Of a stretch of DNA of 64,000 bases, positions 26,501-34,795 are shown piece after piece. Every line of letters begins with the position of its first letter. The first letter of the stretch is position 1. The stretch lies in contig NZ_JAGGMN010000001.1 of the NCBI RefSeq assembly GCF_017875325.1, positions 682,001 to 746,000 of the forward strand. Direction: 5' to 3'. Under the pieces are notes generated by a model. That model ran no database searches. It had not been told where the DNA came from and worked only from the letters and a program-made list of their open reading frames with translations. Made by a program: the position numbers and the translations under genes. This DNA comes from Methanofollis sp. W23. GTDB taxonomy: Archaea > Halobacteriota > Methanomicrobia > Methanomicrobiales > Methanofollaceae.

Positions 26501-26508
26501 TATAAAAA
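26501..26508 (-). promoter_or_regulatory. TATA box of tRNA-Arg
   Basis: The plus strand reads TATAAAAA, thus TTTTTATA on the transcribed strand, 27-34 nt before the mature tRNA 5' end. This matches the expected position of an archaeal box A when transcription starts at or just before the tRNA. Confidence 0.6.
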
Positions 26509-26520
26509 ATGGTGGGCCAC

Positions 26521-27552
26521 TCAGAGGTGGCGGACATGGTAGAGGCTCCAGATCTTGCAGGCGCCCTCGTGACTGACCATACAGGGGCCGACCGGAGTCC
26601 TTGGCGTGCAGAGTTTGCCGAAGAGTTTGCAGTCGGTGGGCTGGGCGATCCCGCGCAGCACCCGGTCGCAGATGCATCCTGAGTGCTTTTCCACGTGCTT
26701 GATCTCGATCCCGAACTTCTTCTGGGCGTCGTAGTGCGCAAACTCGGGCCTGAGTCTCAGCCCGGACTTCGGGATCACCGGGAAGCCGCGCCATTCCACG
26801 TTGACCGGTTCAAAGACCTCGTACATCAACTCCATCGCCTTTGCGTTTCCCTCGCGGCAGACCGCACGCGGGTAGGCGTTTTCGACCTCGTGGCGTCCTT
26901 CCTTCACCTGCTTGACCAGCATCAGGAGGCCGAGGAGGATGTCTTCTCCCTCGAACCCGCCGACGACCTGCGGGACCGGGAAGTGCTCGTACTCTTCGTA
27001 GCCGGTGACAACGCAGACGTGGCCCGGGAGGAGGAACCCGTCCAGCGAGGCCTCCCCCTGTTCGAGCAGCCACTGCATCGCCGGTGGGACGAGGCGGTGG
27101 CAGGAGAGGATGGAGAAGTTCTCTGGCGGGCGGGCAAGGATCGTCGCCGCCACCGTCGGTGCCGTCGTCTCGAACCCGACCGAGATGAAGACGACCTCTC
27201 TGTCAGGGTTCTTCTCTGCGATCTCGACAGCCTTGTGGATGCCCTGGACGACGCGTACGTCCCCGCCGCTCGACTCAAGCGAACCTTTTGTGCCAGGAAC
27301 CCGGAGGAGGTCACCGTAGGTGGCGACGATGCACCCTTTCTCCACGAATTCCAGGGCGGCGTCGATCTCGCCCTGCGGCGTGATGCAGACCGGGCACCCT
27401 GGTCCCATCACGATTTTTAATTTCTCGGGGAGGACGCTGCGCAGCCCGGTCCGTGCAATGGCCGCCTCGTGTGTCCCGCAGATATGCATGAATGTGTAGT
27501 CGCGGTCCACCAGGTCATGGAGCGCGGCCTTCAGTTCGTCTCCTGTTGCCAT
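26521..27552 (-). CDS. hypD: Hydrogenase maturation protein HypD
   Basis: HypD binds a 4Fe-4S cluster and works with HypC to assemble the Fe(CN)2CO group of NiFe hydrogenases, on which this methanogen depends. The 343-residue chain shows the family motifs MHICGTHEAAI, MGPGCPVCITPQGEID, FISVGFETTAPTVA, LPGHVCVVTGYEEY and the C-terminal cysteine motifs HSGCICDRVLRG and CKLFGKLCTPRTPVGPCMVS. I use ATG 27552 with GAGGATT upstream; the longer frame beyond it is not HypD-like. The other hyp genes are not in the window. It is transcribed toward tRNA-Arg, with only 46 bp between. Confidence 0.95.
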   Translation of the reverse strand: MATGDELKAALHDLVDRDYTFMHICGTHEAAIARTGLRSVLPEKLKIVMGPGCPVCITPQGEIDAALEFVEKGCIVATYGDLLRVPGTKGSLESSGGDVRVVQGIHKAVEIAEKNPDREVVFISVGFETTAPTVAATILARPPENFSILSCHRLVPPAMQWLLEQGEASLDGFLLPGHVCVVTGYEEYEHFPVPQVVGGFEGEDILLGLLMLVKQVKEGRHEVENAYPRAVCREGNAKAMELMYEVFEPVNVEWRGFPVIPKSGLRLRPEFAHYDAQKKFGIEIKHVEKHSGCICDRVLRGIAQPTDCKLFGKLCTPRTPVGPCMVSHEGACKIWSLYHVRHL

Positions 27553-28453
27553 GGAATCCTCATAGTGTACTATGCCTTCCAGAGGATAAGTGTACCTATG
27601 GGAAACGCCCTGTACGCTACCTGTCTCCTTTTTTCCGGGCCGATGGGATCGGTAGTCATGACGGGGGCTCGTGCCTGCTACGGAAATGTGCGGCGGAAGG
27701 ACGGAGGCAATGGCTGGCGACCTGATCATTGAGGTGATCGATGGGGTGGTGACTCTCTCTATTTTCTCCAACGTCTCTGGCGGAGTGCGGCATCGATCTC
27801 GAACCGGTCACGGAGAGTGTGCCGACCTGGAGGTCCAACGACCATGGTCATCTCCTATGCCTGGGCCCGGGGTTCACGCATATGGGATGAACATTTCATG
27901 TCGCTTCATCGCCGACCCCGCCTCTCTTCTTTGTGGGGAGTAAGGGGGGCGGTACGCCCCCCGGCATGAGACGGCAATGAAGGGTCTTGCGATTGTGGGC
28001 GGCATGCCTGTTCATCGCGCCTTCCTCTTTCTTCTCGCCTGGGACGAGTCCCGCCCGGATCCCCGGGATGAGAAGATAGGGGTGGGAGAAGGCAGAAGGA
28101 TGATCGTGAAGATGGGATGCGAACCCCCGTCAATCTTCATCCGCGGGGAGTCCAGAGGGCGGGTACGCTCCCCGGTGGAGGAGAGAGGGTAGAATTTCTG
28201 GAAGGATGCATTTCAGTTTGAGGAGATATTCACACCTAGGGAGTTCTGGGATATGCTCATGGTAACCCCTCTCACCTCTTCCTGATGCACGCGTGCCTCG
28301 CCTCCCTCCCTCGATACCCGCACGGACCCCCGGGATGGCGATGGGGGTGGGAAGGCACACCCAACGATCATGAAGAGAGGGGTGCGGTCCCCGCCGCAGA
28401 GTCTGTCAAGAGGGATTTCTACAGGGTCGTGATCTGGGATCTCGCCGTGCCGT
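27553..28453. repeat. Repeat-filled spacer between hypD and the radical SAM gene
   Basis: About 900 bp without a supported gene. The first 100 bp probably carry the hypD promoter. Around 27838-27900 are decayed left-end sequences of the long-form element (CCGGGGTTCACGCATATGGGATGAACATTTC). GC-rich cores follow at about 27925-28190, then a copy of the 70-bp sub-repeat at 28192-28262, and a decayed right end (GGGATTTCTACAGGGTC) at about 28414-28430. Confidence 0.5.
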
Positions 28454-29416
28454 TCAGTTCGACTCCCCTGGAGTGTCTCGATGCCTGGGTCGGAAGAATG
28501 TCCCTCTCTCCTCGGTCTTCTCTTCAATCAACTCTTCTTCAAGGAGGTACTGGATATATTTCCCGACCTCGTTCCTGTGCAGCCCGGTGATCCTGGCCAG
28601 ATCGTCGAGGGTGCAGGGGCGCCTCCTGACCATGGAGAGGATGAACTCAGAGGTCTCCAGGTGGAACGACCCCACGGTCTCACGCGAGGGGAGGTCGGCG
28701 ATGATCTCGACAGGTGCGGCGGTGATGGCGGATGCGATCTCCTTGAGCCTCTTCTTTGATGCGGGCCTGACCCATATGGCGGCACCCGGGCGGTCGAGGG
28801 TGTTCAACTGGACTTTGTCGGGCCTGATCCTCTCGATTGCTCGTGCAATCCCGGCGATCTCCTCATCGCTGTCATTGATGCCGGGCACGATGAAGACTTC
28901 GAGCCAGAGGGCGCCTGCGTACTCCTCCCTGAACTGCACGATCCCGTCGATCACTTCTTCAGGGGTCACCAGAGGGTGTGCCCGGTGGATCTTCCTGAAA
29001 CTCTCTTCTGAGGCGCTGGTGAGGGTGGGGACGACAAGGTCGGCCCTGGTGAGGGCGCGGCGCACCTCGGGGTCTGGGAGGAGACTGCCATTGGTGAGGA
29101 CGGCCACCCGGTACGAGGGGAACTCGTCCTTGATCATCCTGATCACCTCGCCGATCCCGGTGTGAAGTGTGGGTTCCCCTGACCCGGCAAGGGTGAGGTA
29201 GTCGAGGTCAGGGGAGGTGGCAAGGTAGGCGCGCAGTTCCCTGATCACCTCGTCGGTCGGGACATATTCTCCTCTCTCTATGGTGAGGCGGGTTGTCGGG
29301 CCGCATTCGCAGTAGACGCAGTCGTATGGGCAGGTCTTGAAGGGTATGAGGTCGACCCCGAGCGAGACGCCGAGACGCCTGGACGGGACCGGGCCGAAGA
29401 GATGATAATAAGTCAT
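28454..29416 (-). CDS. Radical SAM protein with C-terminal winged helix
   Basis: COG0731-type radical SAM protein, 320 residues. The cluster-binding motif is CPYDCVYC (C29, C33, C36) directly after GVDLIPFKT, followed by DYLTLAGSGEPTLH, VAVLTNGSLL and VFIVPGINDSDEEI. The last 65 residues form a winged-helix-like region (CTLDDLARITGLHRNEVGKY), suggesting nucleic-acid or partner binding. Family members are often annotated only as Fe-S oxidoreductases; this is not the classic MoaA or wybutosine enzyme. The reaction is unknown. The neighbours are repeat spacers, so context does not help. Confidence 0.88.
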   Translation of the reverse strand: MTYYHLFGPVPSRRLGVSLGVDLIPFKTCPYDCVYCECGPTTRLTIERGEYVPTDEVIRELRAYLATSPDLDYLTLAGSGEPTLHTGIGEVIRMIKDEFPSYRVAVLTNGSLLPDPEVRRALTRADLVVPTLTSASEESFRKIHRAHPLVTPEEVIDGIVQFREEYAGALWLEVFIVPGINDSDEEIAGIARAIERIRPDKVQLNTLDRPGAAIWVRPASKKRLKEIASAITAAPVEIIADLPSRETVGSFHLETSEFILSMVRRRPCTLDDLARITGLHRNEVGKYIQYLLEEELIEEKTEERGTFFRPRHRDTPGESN

Positions 29417-29766
29417 AATGTGCCGTGTGGATCTGCACTTCGTCAGAGAAAAAGCGATCTGTCAGGGCAGGGGTAGGGAGGTGGCCCGCGCCTGCCGGAA
29501 GAATATTTCATTCCTGTTGGTCTGCGGGGGCGCTACGCTTCCCCCGCAGAGATACCTATCCTGAGGGTTTCTACAGAACCCGAAGATTTCCATCTTCTCA
29601 GACTCGTTCTCGTTCGCATCCCTGGGATGGGGATAGAGGCAGGAAGGCGCAATGGATGAAGATGAGAAGGAAGGTTCTGTTCACCTCTCGTTCCTGCGAA
29701 GATGGATGCAAAGGTATAATGTCGCAGGTCGCCACTTCCCGCCATGGAGAGGGGGCGTGAGTCTGG
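29417..29766. repeat. Spacer with element right end
   Basis: From 29521 to 29580 lies a GC-rich stem (TGCGGGGGCGCTACGCTTCC region) followed by GAGGGTTTCTACAGAACC, the right end of the repeat family. The remainder contains GC-rich core remnants (about 29615-29660) and the leader of the small gene at 29767. Confidence 0.5.
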
Positions 29767-30003
29767 ATGAATGACAGTTTTGACAGCACTTATATCGTCA
29801 GGAAAGAGCGTTTCGAAGAATTTCTTGCCGATGTCGAAGGATTGGCGCTGACGGCCTACACGGTGCCGGCTTTTACCGCGCTGGACCTGTACCTGCTCAT
29901 CGACATGAACCGAGACATTGCGGTGCGGGTGGTGTGGCGCCCGGAGACGACGGTGAAAGCGATCAAGGCCCTGGACGAGAAGTGGTTTTTGAGGGATTAT
30001 TGA
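29767..30003 (+). CDS. Small uncharacterised protein, 78 residues
   Basis: Compact acidic-to-neutral protein with alternating helix and strand: KERFEEFLADVEGLALTAYT, ALDLYLLIDMNRDIAVRVVW and a C-terminal KAIKALDEKWFLRDY. It does not carry a motif I recognise, but its composition is that of a real folded protein rather than a shadow frame. GAGTCTGG precedes ATG 29767 only weakly. It stands alone between repeats; function unknown. Confidence 0.55.
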   Translation: MNDSFDSTYIVRKERFEEFLADVEGLALTAYTVPAFTALDLYLLIDMNRDIAVRVVWRPETTVKAIKALDEKWFLRDY

Positions 30004-30547
30004 CTCCTTGCAGATGTCGGTGGCGGAGAGAGGGGTGGGCAGGTCATGACGAGGAGGCTATCCTATCCTGCCTCTCTTCGTCGTGGAGAAACGAGTGTCA
30101 GCGGGTGTGAAAAGATAGTTCCTGTGGAAATTCTCTGGATGGAGAGGAGTGATTGGAAGTACTCTGCCATACCCATTCAAGGTCGGTCCGCCGATGGTAG
30201 TCGTCTTCCGAATGATGGCTTTGTAGAAATCCTCTTGATCGTTCTCTTCGCCGGGGGGTGGCACTCGCCCGCGGCGGGAGCATGGGGGAAGACATGATGT
30301 TGAGGTGTGTCGTCCTCGTCATCATGGAATCTCTTTCGCCGTATCGCGCGGGGTGTGTGCATCCCATCAGACACGAAGATCAAAGATCGTCTTGAACTCA
30401 CGAGGAAAAAGATCCATGTGCGTCCCAAAGGCCCACAATTATTTCATCGCATATATGTGAGCCCGGGGTTCATACCAGATCTACAGAATTTATAGAGACG
30501 AGACTTTGCCTCAACAGATAGGGGGTGGAAGATGGATGGAGGATCAT
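30004..30547. repeat. Spacer with reversed element remnants
   Basis: A reversed element begins at 30217 with GGCTTTGTAGAAATCCTC and the GC-rich core CGCCGGGGGGTGGCACTCGCC, and may end near 30487 with a decayed left end (GGGGTTCATACCAGATCTAC). A hairpin GAAGATC AAA GATCGTC lies at 30375-30391 inside it. No gene is supported before the antitoxin. Confidence 0.5.
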
Positions 30548-30775
30548 ATGACGAGGAAGATTTCCATCACCGATGAAGCATATGATCTCTTGAGCACGCT
30601 GAAGAGATCTGATACAGAGAGTTTCTCAGATGTAATCGTGCGTCACTATTCCAGAAGAAATAGAAGATTATCCGAAGTGCTGGATGAAGTCGGAGAGTGT
30701 GAAGATCTCGCCGACAGCATCGAAGAGACGTCAAAGGAGATGCGAGGGCGTGCGATGAAAGAGCACGAACTCTGA
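30548..30775 (+). CDS. VapB-like antitoxin (DUF217/COG1753), orphan
   Basis: A 75-residue protein with the typical start MTRKISITDEAYDLLSTLK and SFSDVIVRHY, a ribbon-helix-helix-like fold, and a charged C-terminal tail that in complete modules wraps a VapC PIN toxin. No VapC reading frame follows: the next 100 bp have no DxD-type start and then a 232-bp element occurs at 30875. ATG 30548 follows GGAGGATC; a longer frame to 30506 has no domain-like sequence. It may neutralise a toxin encoded elsewhere or be a leftover of a broken module. Confidence 0.75.
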   Translation: MTRKISITDEAYDLLSTLKRSDTESFSDVIVRHYSRRNRRLSEVLDEVGECEDLADSIEETSKEMRGRAMKEHEL

Positions 30776-30874
30776 ATGTCTGTGGGTCCTGGTGATTCTC
30801 ATCTTCTCGAATGTGCTCGCGCTCGTAGCGCGATGATTGGGAGGTCCAAGGGCTCTGGAGATATTTTCTTTATG

Positions 30875-31106
30875 AGCTCTGTAGAAACCCTCTTGATGGT
30901 TCTCTTCGCCGGGGGGCTGGCCGCCCCCCGAACCCCCCGCACCACGATAGGTCGTGGACGGCAATCTCCTCTTCAGGGTCATTTTTTGTGCCTTCCCAGC
31001 TCCATCGTGATCCTGGGGGTCCGGGGGCAGAGCCCCCGGCGTGATTGTGTGGGAAGGCGATTGAGTCACCCTTGCACCGAGAGGAAGTGAGGGTTTCTAC
31101 AGAGCC
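30875..31106 (-). mobile_element. Full-length 232-bp MITE-like element, copy 2
   Basis: Same length as, and nearly identical in reverse orientation to, the element at 19973-20204. The ends are AGCTCTGTAGAAACCCTC and GAGGGTTTCTACAGAGCC. The flanking octamers are TCTTTATG and TTTTTATG, differing at one position, which fits an 8-bp target duplication. Both GC-rich hairpins are intact. It lies 99 bp after the stop of the VapB-like gene. High similarity between the two distant copies argues that they moved recently. Confidence 0.88.
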
Positions 31107-31303
31107 TTTTTATGATTTTTTCAGGTGGGAACCACCGGGCGATCCCCCCCATTCAAATTTGTCTGGTGTGCCTTCCCGGTGCGACTGTCTATAGGTGGGG
31201 GTGGCCATGCGATGACCTTCCCATATGGTGTTCCAGGAGACCCATGGTCATGTCCATCTCGTATGCGTGAGTCCCCGGAGTTCATGCCAGATTCTACATA
31301 GCC
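31107..31303 (-). repeat. Decayed reversed long-form end
   Basis: Contains a short GC-rich core (about 31170-31200) and ends with the reversed left end of the long form, GGAGTTCATGCCAGATTCTAC followed by ATAGCC at 31303. Exactly 8 bp (AATTATTT) separate it from the next element start at 31312. Confidence 0.55.
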
Positions 31304-31311
31304 AATTATTT

Positions 31312-31936
31312 GGCTCTGTAGAATTCACCATGAACCCTGGTTCAAGCATACGGGATGAAAATTTCTCACCACTTGCTCTCTCTTTCTTTTCAAGACAGGA
31401 GAACTGGTAGAGACTTCGTTCCATCGCCGCCCCCACCTCTCTTCGTCGTGGGGGGTCCGGGGGGCACTCGCCCCCCGGTGAGAGATTCCAGGGAAGATGC
31501 TGCGATTGAGGGCAGCACGCCTGACCGACGTGCCTTCCCACGTGTTTGTGCCGGGGGCTCTGCCCCCGGACCCCTGGGATGAAGATAGGGAGGGAAGGCA
31601 GAGAACCTGATGTTCAGAAGGTGTCTCTTTCCTCTGTGTATCAGTATTGAGGATAATCAGTGCGTTCGAATTCTCATCCATAAATCCAGAATAGAACGAC
31701 TGAATCATTTTCATGGTAACCCCTCACTTTTTTTGGTCTGAGTATGATTCAACCGCCTTCCCTCATGAATCGTGATGGTGTCGCGGCCCCCGGACCCCTG
31801 AGATGAAGATTGGGCCGGGGAGGCATATTCAAAATCCCTGAAGAGAACTTGCCGTCCTCGACCAATCGTGACGCGGGGTTCGGGGGGGCGCCGCGCCTCC
31901 CGCAGAGATCGTTATCAAGAGGTTTTCTACAGAGCG
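31312..31936 (+). mobile_element. Long-form non-autonomous element (625 bp) with perfect 8-bp target duplication
   Basis: Begins GGCTCTGTAGAATTC and ends GAGGTTTTCTACAGAGCG, imperfect inverted repeats of the same type as the short elements. It is bounded by the identical octamer AATTATTT on both sides (31304-31311 and 31937-31944). The interior has an AT-rich left block shared with 53174-53290, GC-rich hairpins at about 31440-31590, and a right part (about 31745-31935) that is the inner and right portion of the 232-bp element. No transposase or other convincing protein is encoded, so it is non-autonomous. This shows that left-end and right-end fragments scattered in the window belong to one family. 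Confidence 0.75.
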
Positions 31937-31944
31937 AATTATTT

Positions 31945-32334
31945 GTGTTCTTGAACGTGTTCTCACGCGTAACTCGAAAATTGAGCCCTGTAGATACCCT
32001 CACTTATCATGGCGAGAGATCAGAACACAGAAATGCAGAAAATTTGGCTCGGTAGAATTCGGCATGACCCTCGTCGAGGCTCAGAGATATGTGATTGAAC
32101 GTTTCTGTAAGTCTCTGGGATCTGCATGGACTTGTGGGCAATCGATAAGAGCACTACTCACCTGCTGTCTCCTTCTCTCCTCAGGTGGGGGACATTGTGG
32201 TTCTGTGGTCTGCTCATAAGACTCATGCATGCCCTCTCCACATGCGGTCCAGGGGAGAGCGACCTGGAGAAAAGATCCATAGAATAAAAATACTACTCAA
32301 AAACACTGAAAAGAACCGAGCAAAAGTGATGAGA
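31945..32334. other. Spacer before tRNA-Thr
   Basis: Two more end-like sequences occur here: GAGCCCTGTAGATACCCTC at about 31984 and GGCTCGGTAGAATTCGGC at about 32045, both decayed left ends. The rest, to 32334, shows no supported gene; it holds the 3' flank of tRNA-Thr. Confidence 0.4.
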
Positions 32335-32405
32335 GCCTCGGGCGGGAATCGAACCCGCGACCTCTTCCTTACCAAGGAAGCGCGATACCGCTATGCCACC
32401 GAGGC
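32335..32405 (-). tRNA. tRNA-Thr (GGT)
   Basis: On the minus strand: acceptor stem GCCTCGG/CCGAGGC, anticodon stem CTTCC/GGAAG with loop TTGGTAA, so the anticodon is GGT and decodes ACC/ACU threonine. The T arm is GCGGG-TTCGATT-CCCGC. No CCA and no intron. Upstream, at about 32422-32437, is a perfect 6-bp palindrome with one-base centre (GTGACCAGGTCAC). A TATA-like sequence lies near 32447-32480, somewhat far from the 5' end. Confidence 0.95.
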
Positions 32406-32544
32406 ACCTGTTCATCGTGCCGGTGACCAGGTCACTCGACCACAGATGCATTACATAGGTGGTCGTATCTCCTATAAAATGGTGTTGATTGTTCCAGATG
32501 GAAAAAAGAATAATATTGTGCTTATATTGCGAGATTATCTGCTC

Positions 32545-33252
32545 TTAAAACTCTTCAAGTCTCTTCATACTCTCTACCGCGCCTTCGATCCCTCTCACTT
32601 CAATGATCGGGTCGACGCCGCTCTTCCTGACCACATCCATCACCGCGGCGAAATCGATGGTTCCTGTACCCACCGGTGAGTGGGTATCGGCACTCCCGTC
32701 ATTGTCGTGAAGGTGAAAATGGACGATCGACTGGTCGAGGAATTCTGGCAGACATCCCCTGATATTGGCATGCCCCACGTCGAGGACCAGGCCCGCCCCG
32801 CACGGGAGCGGGAGTTCGTCGGGCGTCTGGAGGAGAAAGAACTCCCATGCCATATTTTCCACTGCATACCTGACCGAGCGCTCCTCTGCCGCCTCTGAGA
32901 GTTCGGCCAGCGAGTGTTCAAACTGCCGGCGTGCGCGTACTTTGTCGGCCTCCCATGCAAAGTAGCCTGGATGGATGACCACGTCGGCATCCACCTCGCC
33001 TGCGATGGAGAAACAGTCGGTGATCACCTCGATACTTGCGCGTCTGATCGGTTCGAGAGTGCTGGCGATATTGACGCTCCTTGAAGGTGCATGGAGGGTA
33101 TAGCGCAGGTCATAGGAGAGAAGAGGCTCTGCATCTTCAAGATAGTGAAGCCCGTCGTCCATCACCTCGACGTACCCAGTCGACGCTGCAATCCTGTCCA
33201 GCGCCTCGGGGAGCGGGAGGTCATGGAGGGCATAGGTGGAGATCCCGTACAT
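32545..33252 (-). CDS. Sugar phosphate isomerase/epimerase-like TIM barrel protein
   Basis: AP-endonuclease-2-type TIM barrel of 235 residues. Metal-binding and barrel landmarks are GYVEVMDDGLHYL, YTLHAPSRSVNIAS, DADVVIHPGYFAW, YAVENMAWEFFLL (the Glu ligand), GLVLDVGHANIRG (Asp and His) and IVHFHLHDNDGSADTHSPVG, followed by PIIEVRGIEGAVES. Such proteins isomerise or epimerise sugars or cyclitols; no substrate can be named. It is a little shorter than most members. It is read toward tRNA-Thr, and an AT-rich TTTATTTTC just upstream of ATG 33252 may be its promoter. Confidence 0.87.
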   Translation of the reverse strand: MYGISTYALHDLPLPEALDRIAASTGYVEVMDDGLHYLEDAEPLLSYDLRYTLHAPSRSVNIASTLEPIRRASIEVITDCFSIAGEVDADVVIHPGYFAWEADKVRARRQFEHSLAELSEAAEERSVRYAVENMAWEFFLLQTPDELPLPCGAGLVLDVGHANIRGCLPEFLDQSIVHFHLHDNDGSADTHSPVGTGTIDFAAVMDVVRKSGVDPIIEVRGIEGAVESMKRLEEF

Positions 33253-33316
33253 GGAAGAGAATAGCGCACTGAAAATAAAAGAGGTTGTGCCGGGCCAGGC
33301 CCTCTGTCCTGCCGGC

Positions 33317-33997
33317 CTACTCGCTCTGCTGCTCTACATACCGCTCAGGCACCATGACCTTGAGGTCATAGGACTTGATGCAGTAGGTGTTGATCACGAA
33401 CCAGTAGTCCCTGTAGCCCTCGAAGAACTTCTCAGACCACATCCCGTCGGTCTCTGAGTCGCTCTTTGTAGTGTTGCCCTGCTTGAAGTCGGCGTGGGGG
33501 TGAGAGAGGATCCGCACAAACCGGTTGGGGTCGTTTGCGTCCATCACCTGGATGTTGAAGAAGCAGAACTCAGTGTTGTACGGGTCCGCCTCATACCAGA
33601 GTTCCCAGTACGGGTAGGGGATATGAACGATCTCGGTCGTGCCGCTCTCGGTACCATGGATCTCCGCATAGGTGACCATCTTGTTGGTGCTCTGCGGGAG
33701 GGCGGGGTACCGGATCGGGGCCTGGACGCGCTCCTTTACGAGGCTGAGGTTGTACGACGAGGGGTCGACAAACCCGATCTCCTGGGGTTTCCCGTCCCAT
33801 CCTGGGGCGGGCGTGGGCGTCGGGAGGGGCGGGTCGGTGACCGAGGGTGTCGGGACGACGCTCCCGTTCCCTGGCCCGGTCACTCCCGGCGTTCCCTGGC
33901 CGGGGTCCTCACCATTGACCATGGGCTTGACGACCACGGCAACGATGATGACGATTACAATTGCAGCCACAAGGCTGACTACATCTTCCTTCTCCAT
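33317..33997 (-). CDS. Membrane-anchored extracellular protein, distant paralogue of 51162-51755
   Basis: A 226-residue protein with one N-terminal helix (VVSLVAAIVIVIIVAVVVKP), a Gly/Pro/Thr-rich linker of about 50 residues, and a C-terminal beta-rich domain outside the cell. That domain has TTEIVHIPYPYWELWYEADP, IQVMDANDPNRFVRIL and YRDYWFVINTYCIKSYDLKV. The same order (anchor, Pro/Thr linker, TEx3IPYxxW, DA motif, RDYY) is seen in the protein at 51162-51755 on the far side of the motility cluster. Function unknown; a cell-surface sensor or structural role near the archaellum is possible. It diverges from the archaellin operon. Confidence 0.75.
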   Translation of the reverse strand: MEKEDVVSLVAAIVIVIIVAVVVKPMVNGEDPGQGTPGVTGPGNGSVVPTPSVTDPPLPTPTPAPGWDGKPQEIGFVDPSSYNLSLVKERVQAPIRYPALPQSTNKMVTYAEIHGTESGTTEIVHIPYPYWELWYEADPYNTEFCFFNIQVMDANDPNRFVRILSHPHADFKQGNTTKSDSETDGMWSEKFFEGYRDYWFVINTYCIKSYDLKVMVPERYVEQQSE

Positions 33998-34120
33998 CTG
34001 CGTGCTCGATGACTATATGATTCCGTGATGCATAAAAATTCTTCCATCTTGGAATTAAGAATTGAATGGAGAGGTATTCACGATAAAAGAATTAGTTGGG
34101 CTTGCATAAAAATAAGAACC

Positions 34121-34128
34121 TATAAATA
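34121..34128 (+). promoter_or_regulatory. TATA box of the archaellin operon
   Basis: TATAAATA, preceded by AAGAACC, is a near-ideal archaeal box A. Start of transcription about 25 nt downstream gives a leader of about 50 nt ending in the strong ribosome site GGGTGA (34193-34198) before ATG 34203. The 205-bp spacer also serves the divergent gene at 33997. Confidence 0.75.
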
Positions 34129-34202
34129 CTTAGAATGAGAGTTACACGGTAGGAATGTTGGATGGGTCCAGCGTTCACAAAAAAAACAATTAGGGTGAAG
34201 TT

Positions 34203-34784
34203 ATGAGAAAATTCGCGAAGAATGATGAGGCATTTACCGGTCTCGAGGCAGCGATCGTCCTGATCGCCTTCGTCGTCGTGGCCGCAGTGTTCTCATATGT
34301 CATGCTCGGCGCCGGGTTCTTCACATCCCAGAAGAGCCAGGAAGTCGTCCACACCAGTGTGGAGCAGGCAAGCGCGAGCATTGAAGTCCGTGGCGACGTC
34401 TACGGCTATGACAAAGCAAAGACTGGTGAGATCGTTGGTCTCCAGTTCAACCTGGCCCTGACCGCCGGTGGATCCCCGGTCGACATCAACAAGACAGTCA
34501 TGACCTACGCCACCGCTGACACGGTCCAGGTTCTCACCAGGGATCTCACCAAGGACGCAGACACCCTCGCTGTTGGCGAGTGGACTGTGATCAAGAAGGT
34601 CGGGAACAATGACACTGACAACCTCGTCGAGAGAGGCGAGCAGTTCGTCATCAACGTCAAACTCCCGCAGACCCTTAAGGCCAACGAGCACTTCAACCTT
34701 GAGGTCAAGCCGGCCGCCGGTGCCGCCCTCGGGCTGAAGAGGACTGCACCGCCGCAGATCGACGCGGCGAACCTGCTGTACTGA
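34203..34784 (+). CDS. arlB1: Archaellin 1
   Basis: Structural subunit of the archaellum filament, 193 residues. The class III signal precedes the hydrophobic core FTGLEAAIVLIAFVVVAAVF, which forms the filament core helix. The likely prepilin-peptidase cut is before FTGLE; the residue before the cut is Ala here (NDEA), whereas archaellins 2 and 3 have Gly. The C-terminal part is the exposed beta domain and ends in the shared LKRTAPPQIDAANLLY. First gene after the promoter and thus probably the most strongly expressed of the three. Confidence 0.95.
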   Translation: MRKFAKNDEAFTGLEAAIVLIAFVVVAAVFSYVMLGAGFFTSQKSQEVVHTSVEQASASIEVRGDVYGYDKAKTGEIVGLQFNLALTAGGSPVDINKTVMTYATADTVQVLTRDLTKDADTLAVGEWTVIKKVGNNDTDNLVERGEQFVINVKLPQTLKANEHFNLEVKPAAGAALGLKRTAPPQIDAANLLY

Positions 34785-34795
34785 GGTGACAGAGA

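Noticed and set aside
27553-27771. Longer HypD start
   Set aside because: The extension has no similarity to HypD N-termini; ATG 27552 has a ribosome site and gives the family length.
30776-30874. VapC remnant after the antitoxin
   Set aside because: No frame shows the PIN start (D-x-D/N-type) or later acidic motifs; similarity to a toxin cannot be supported.
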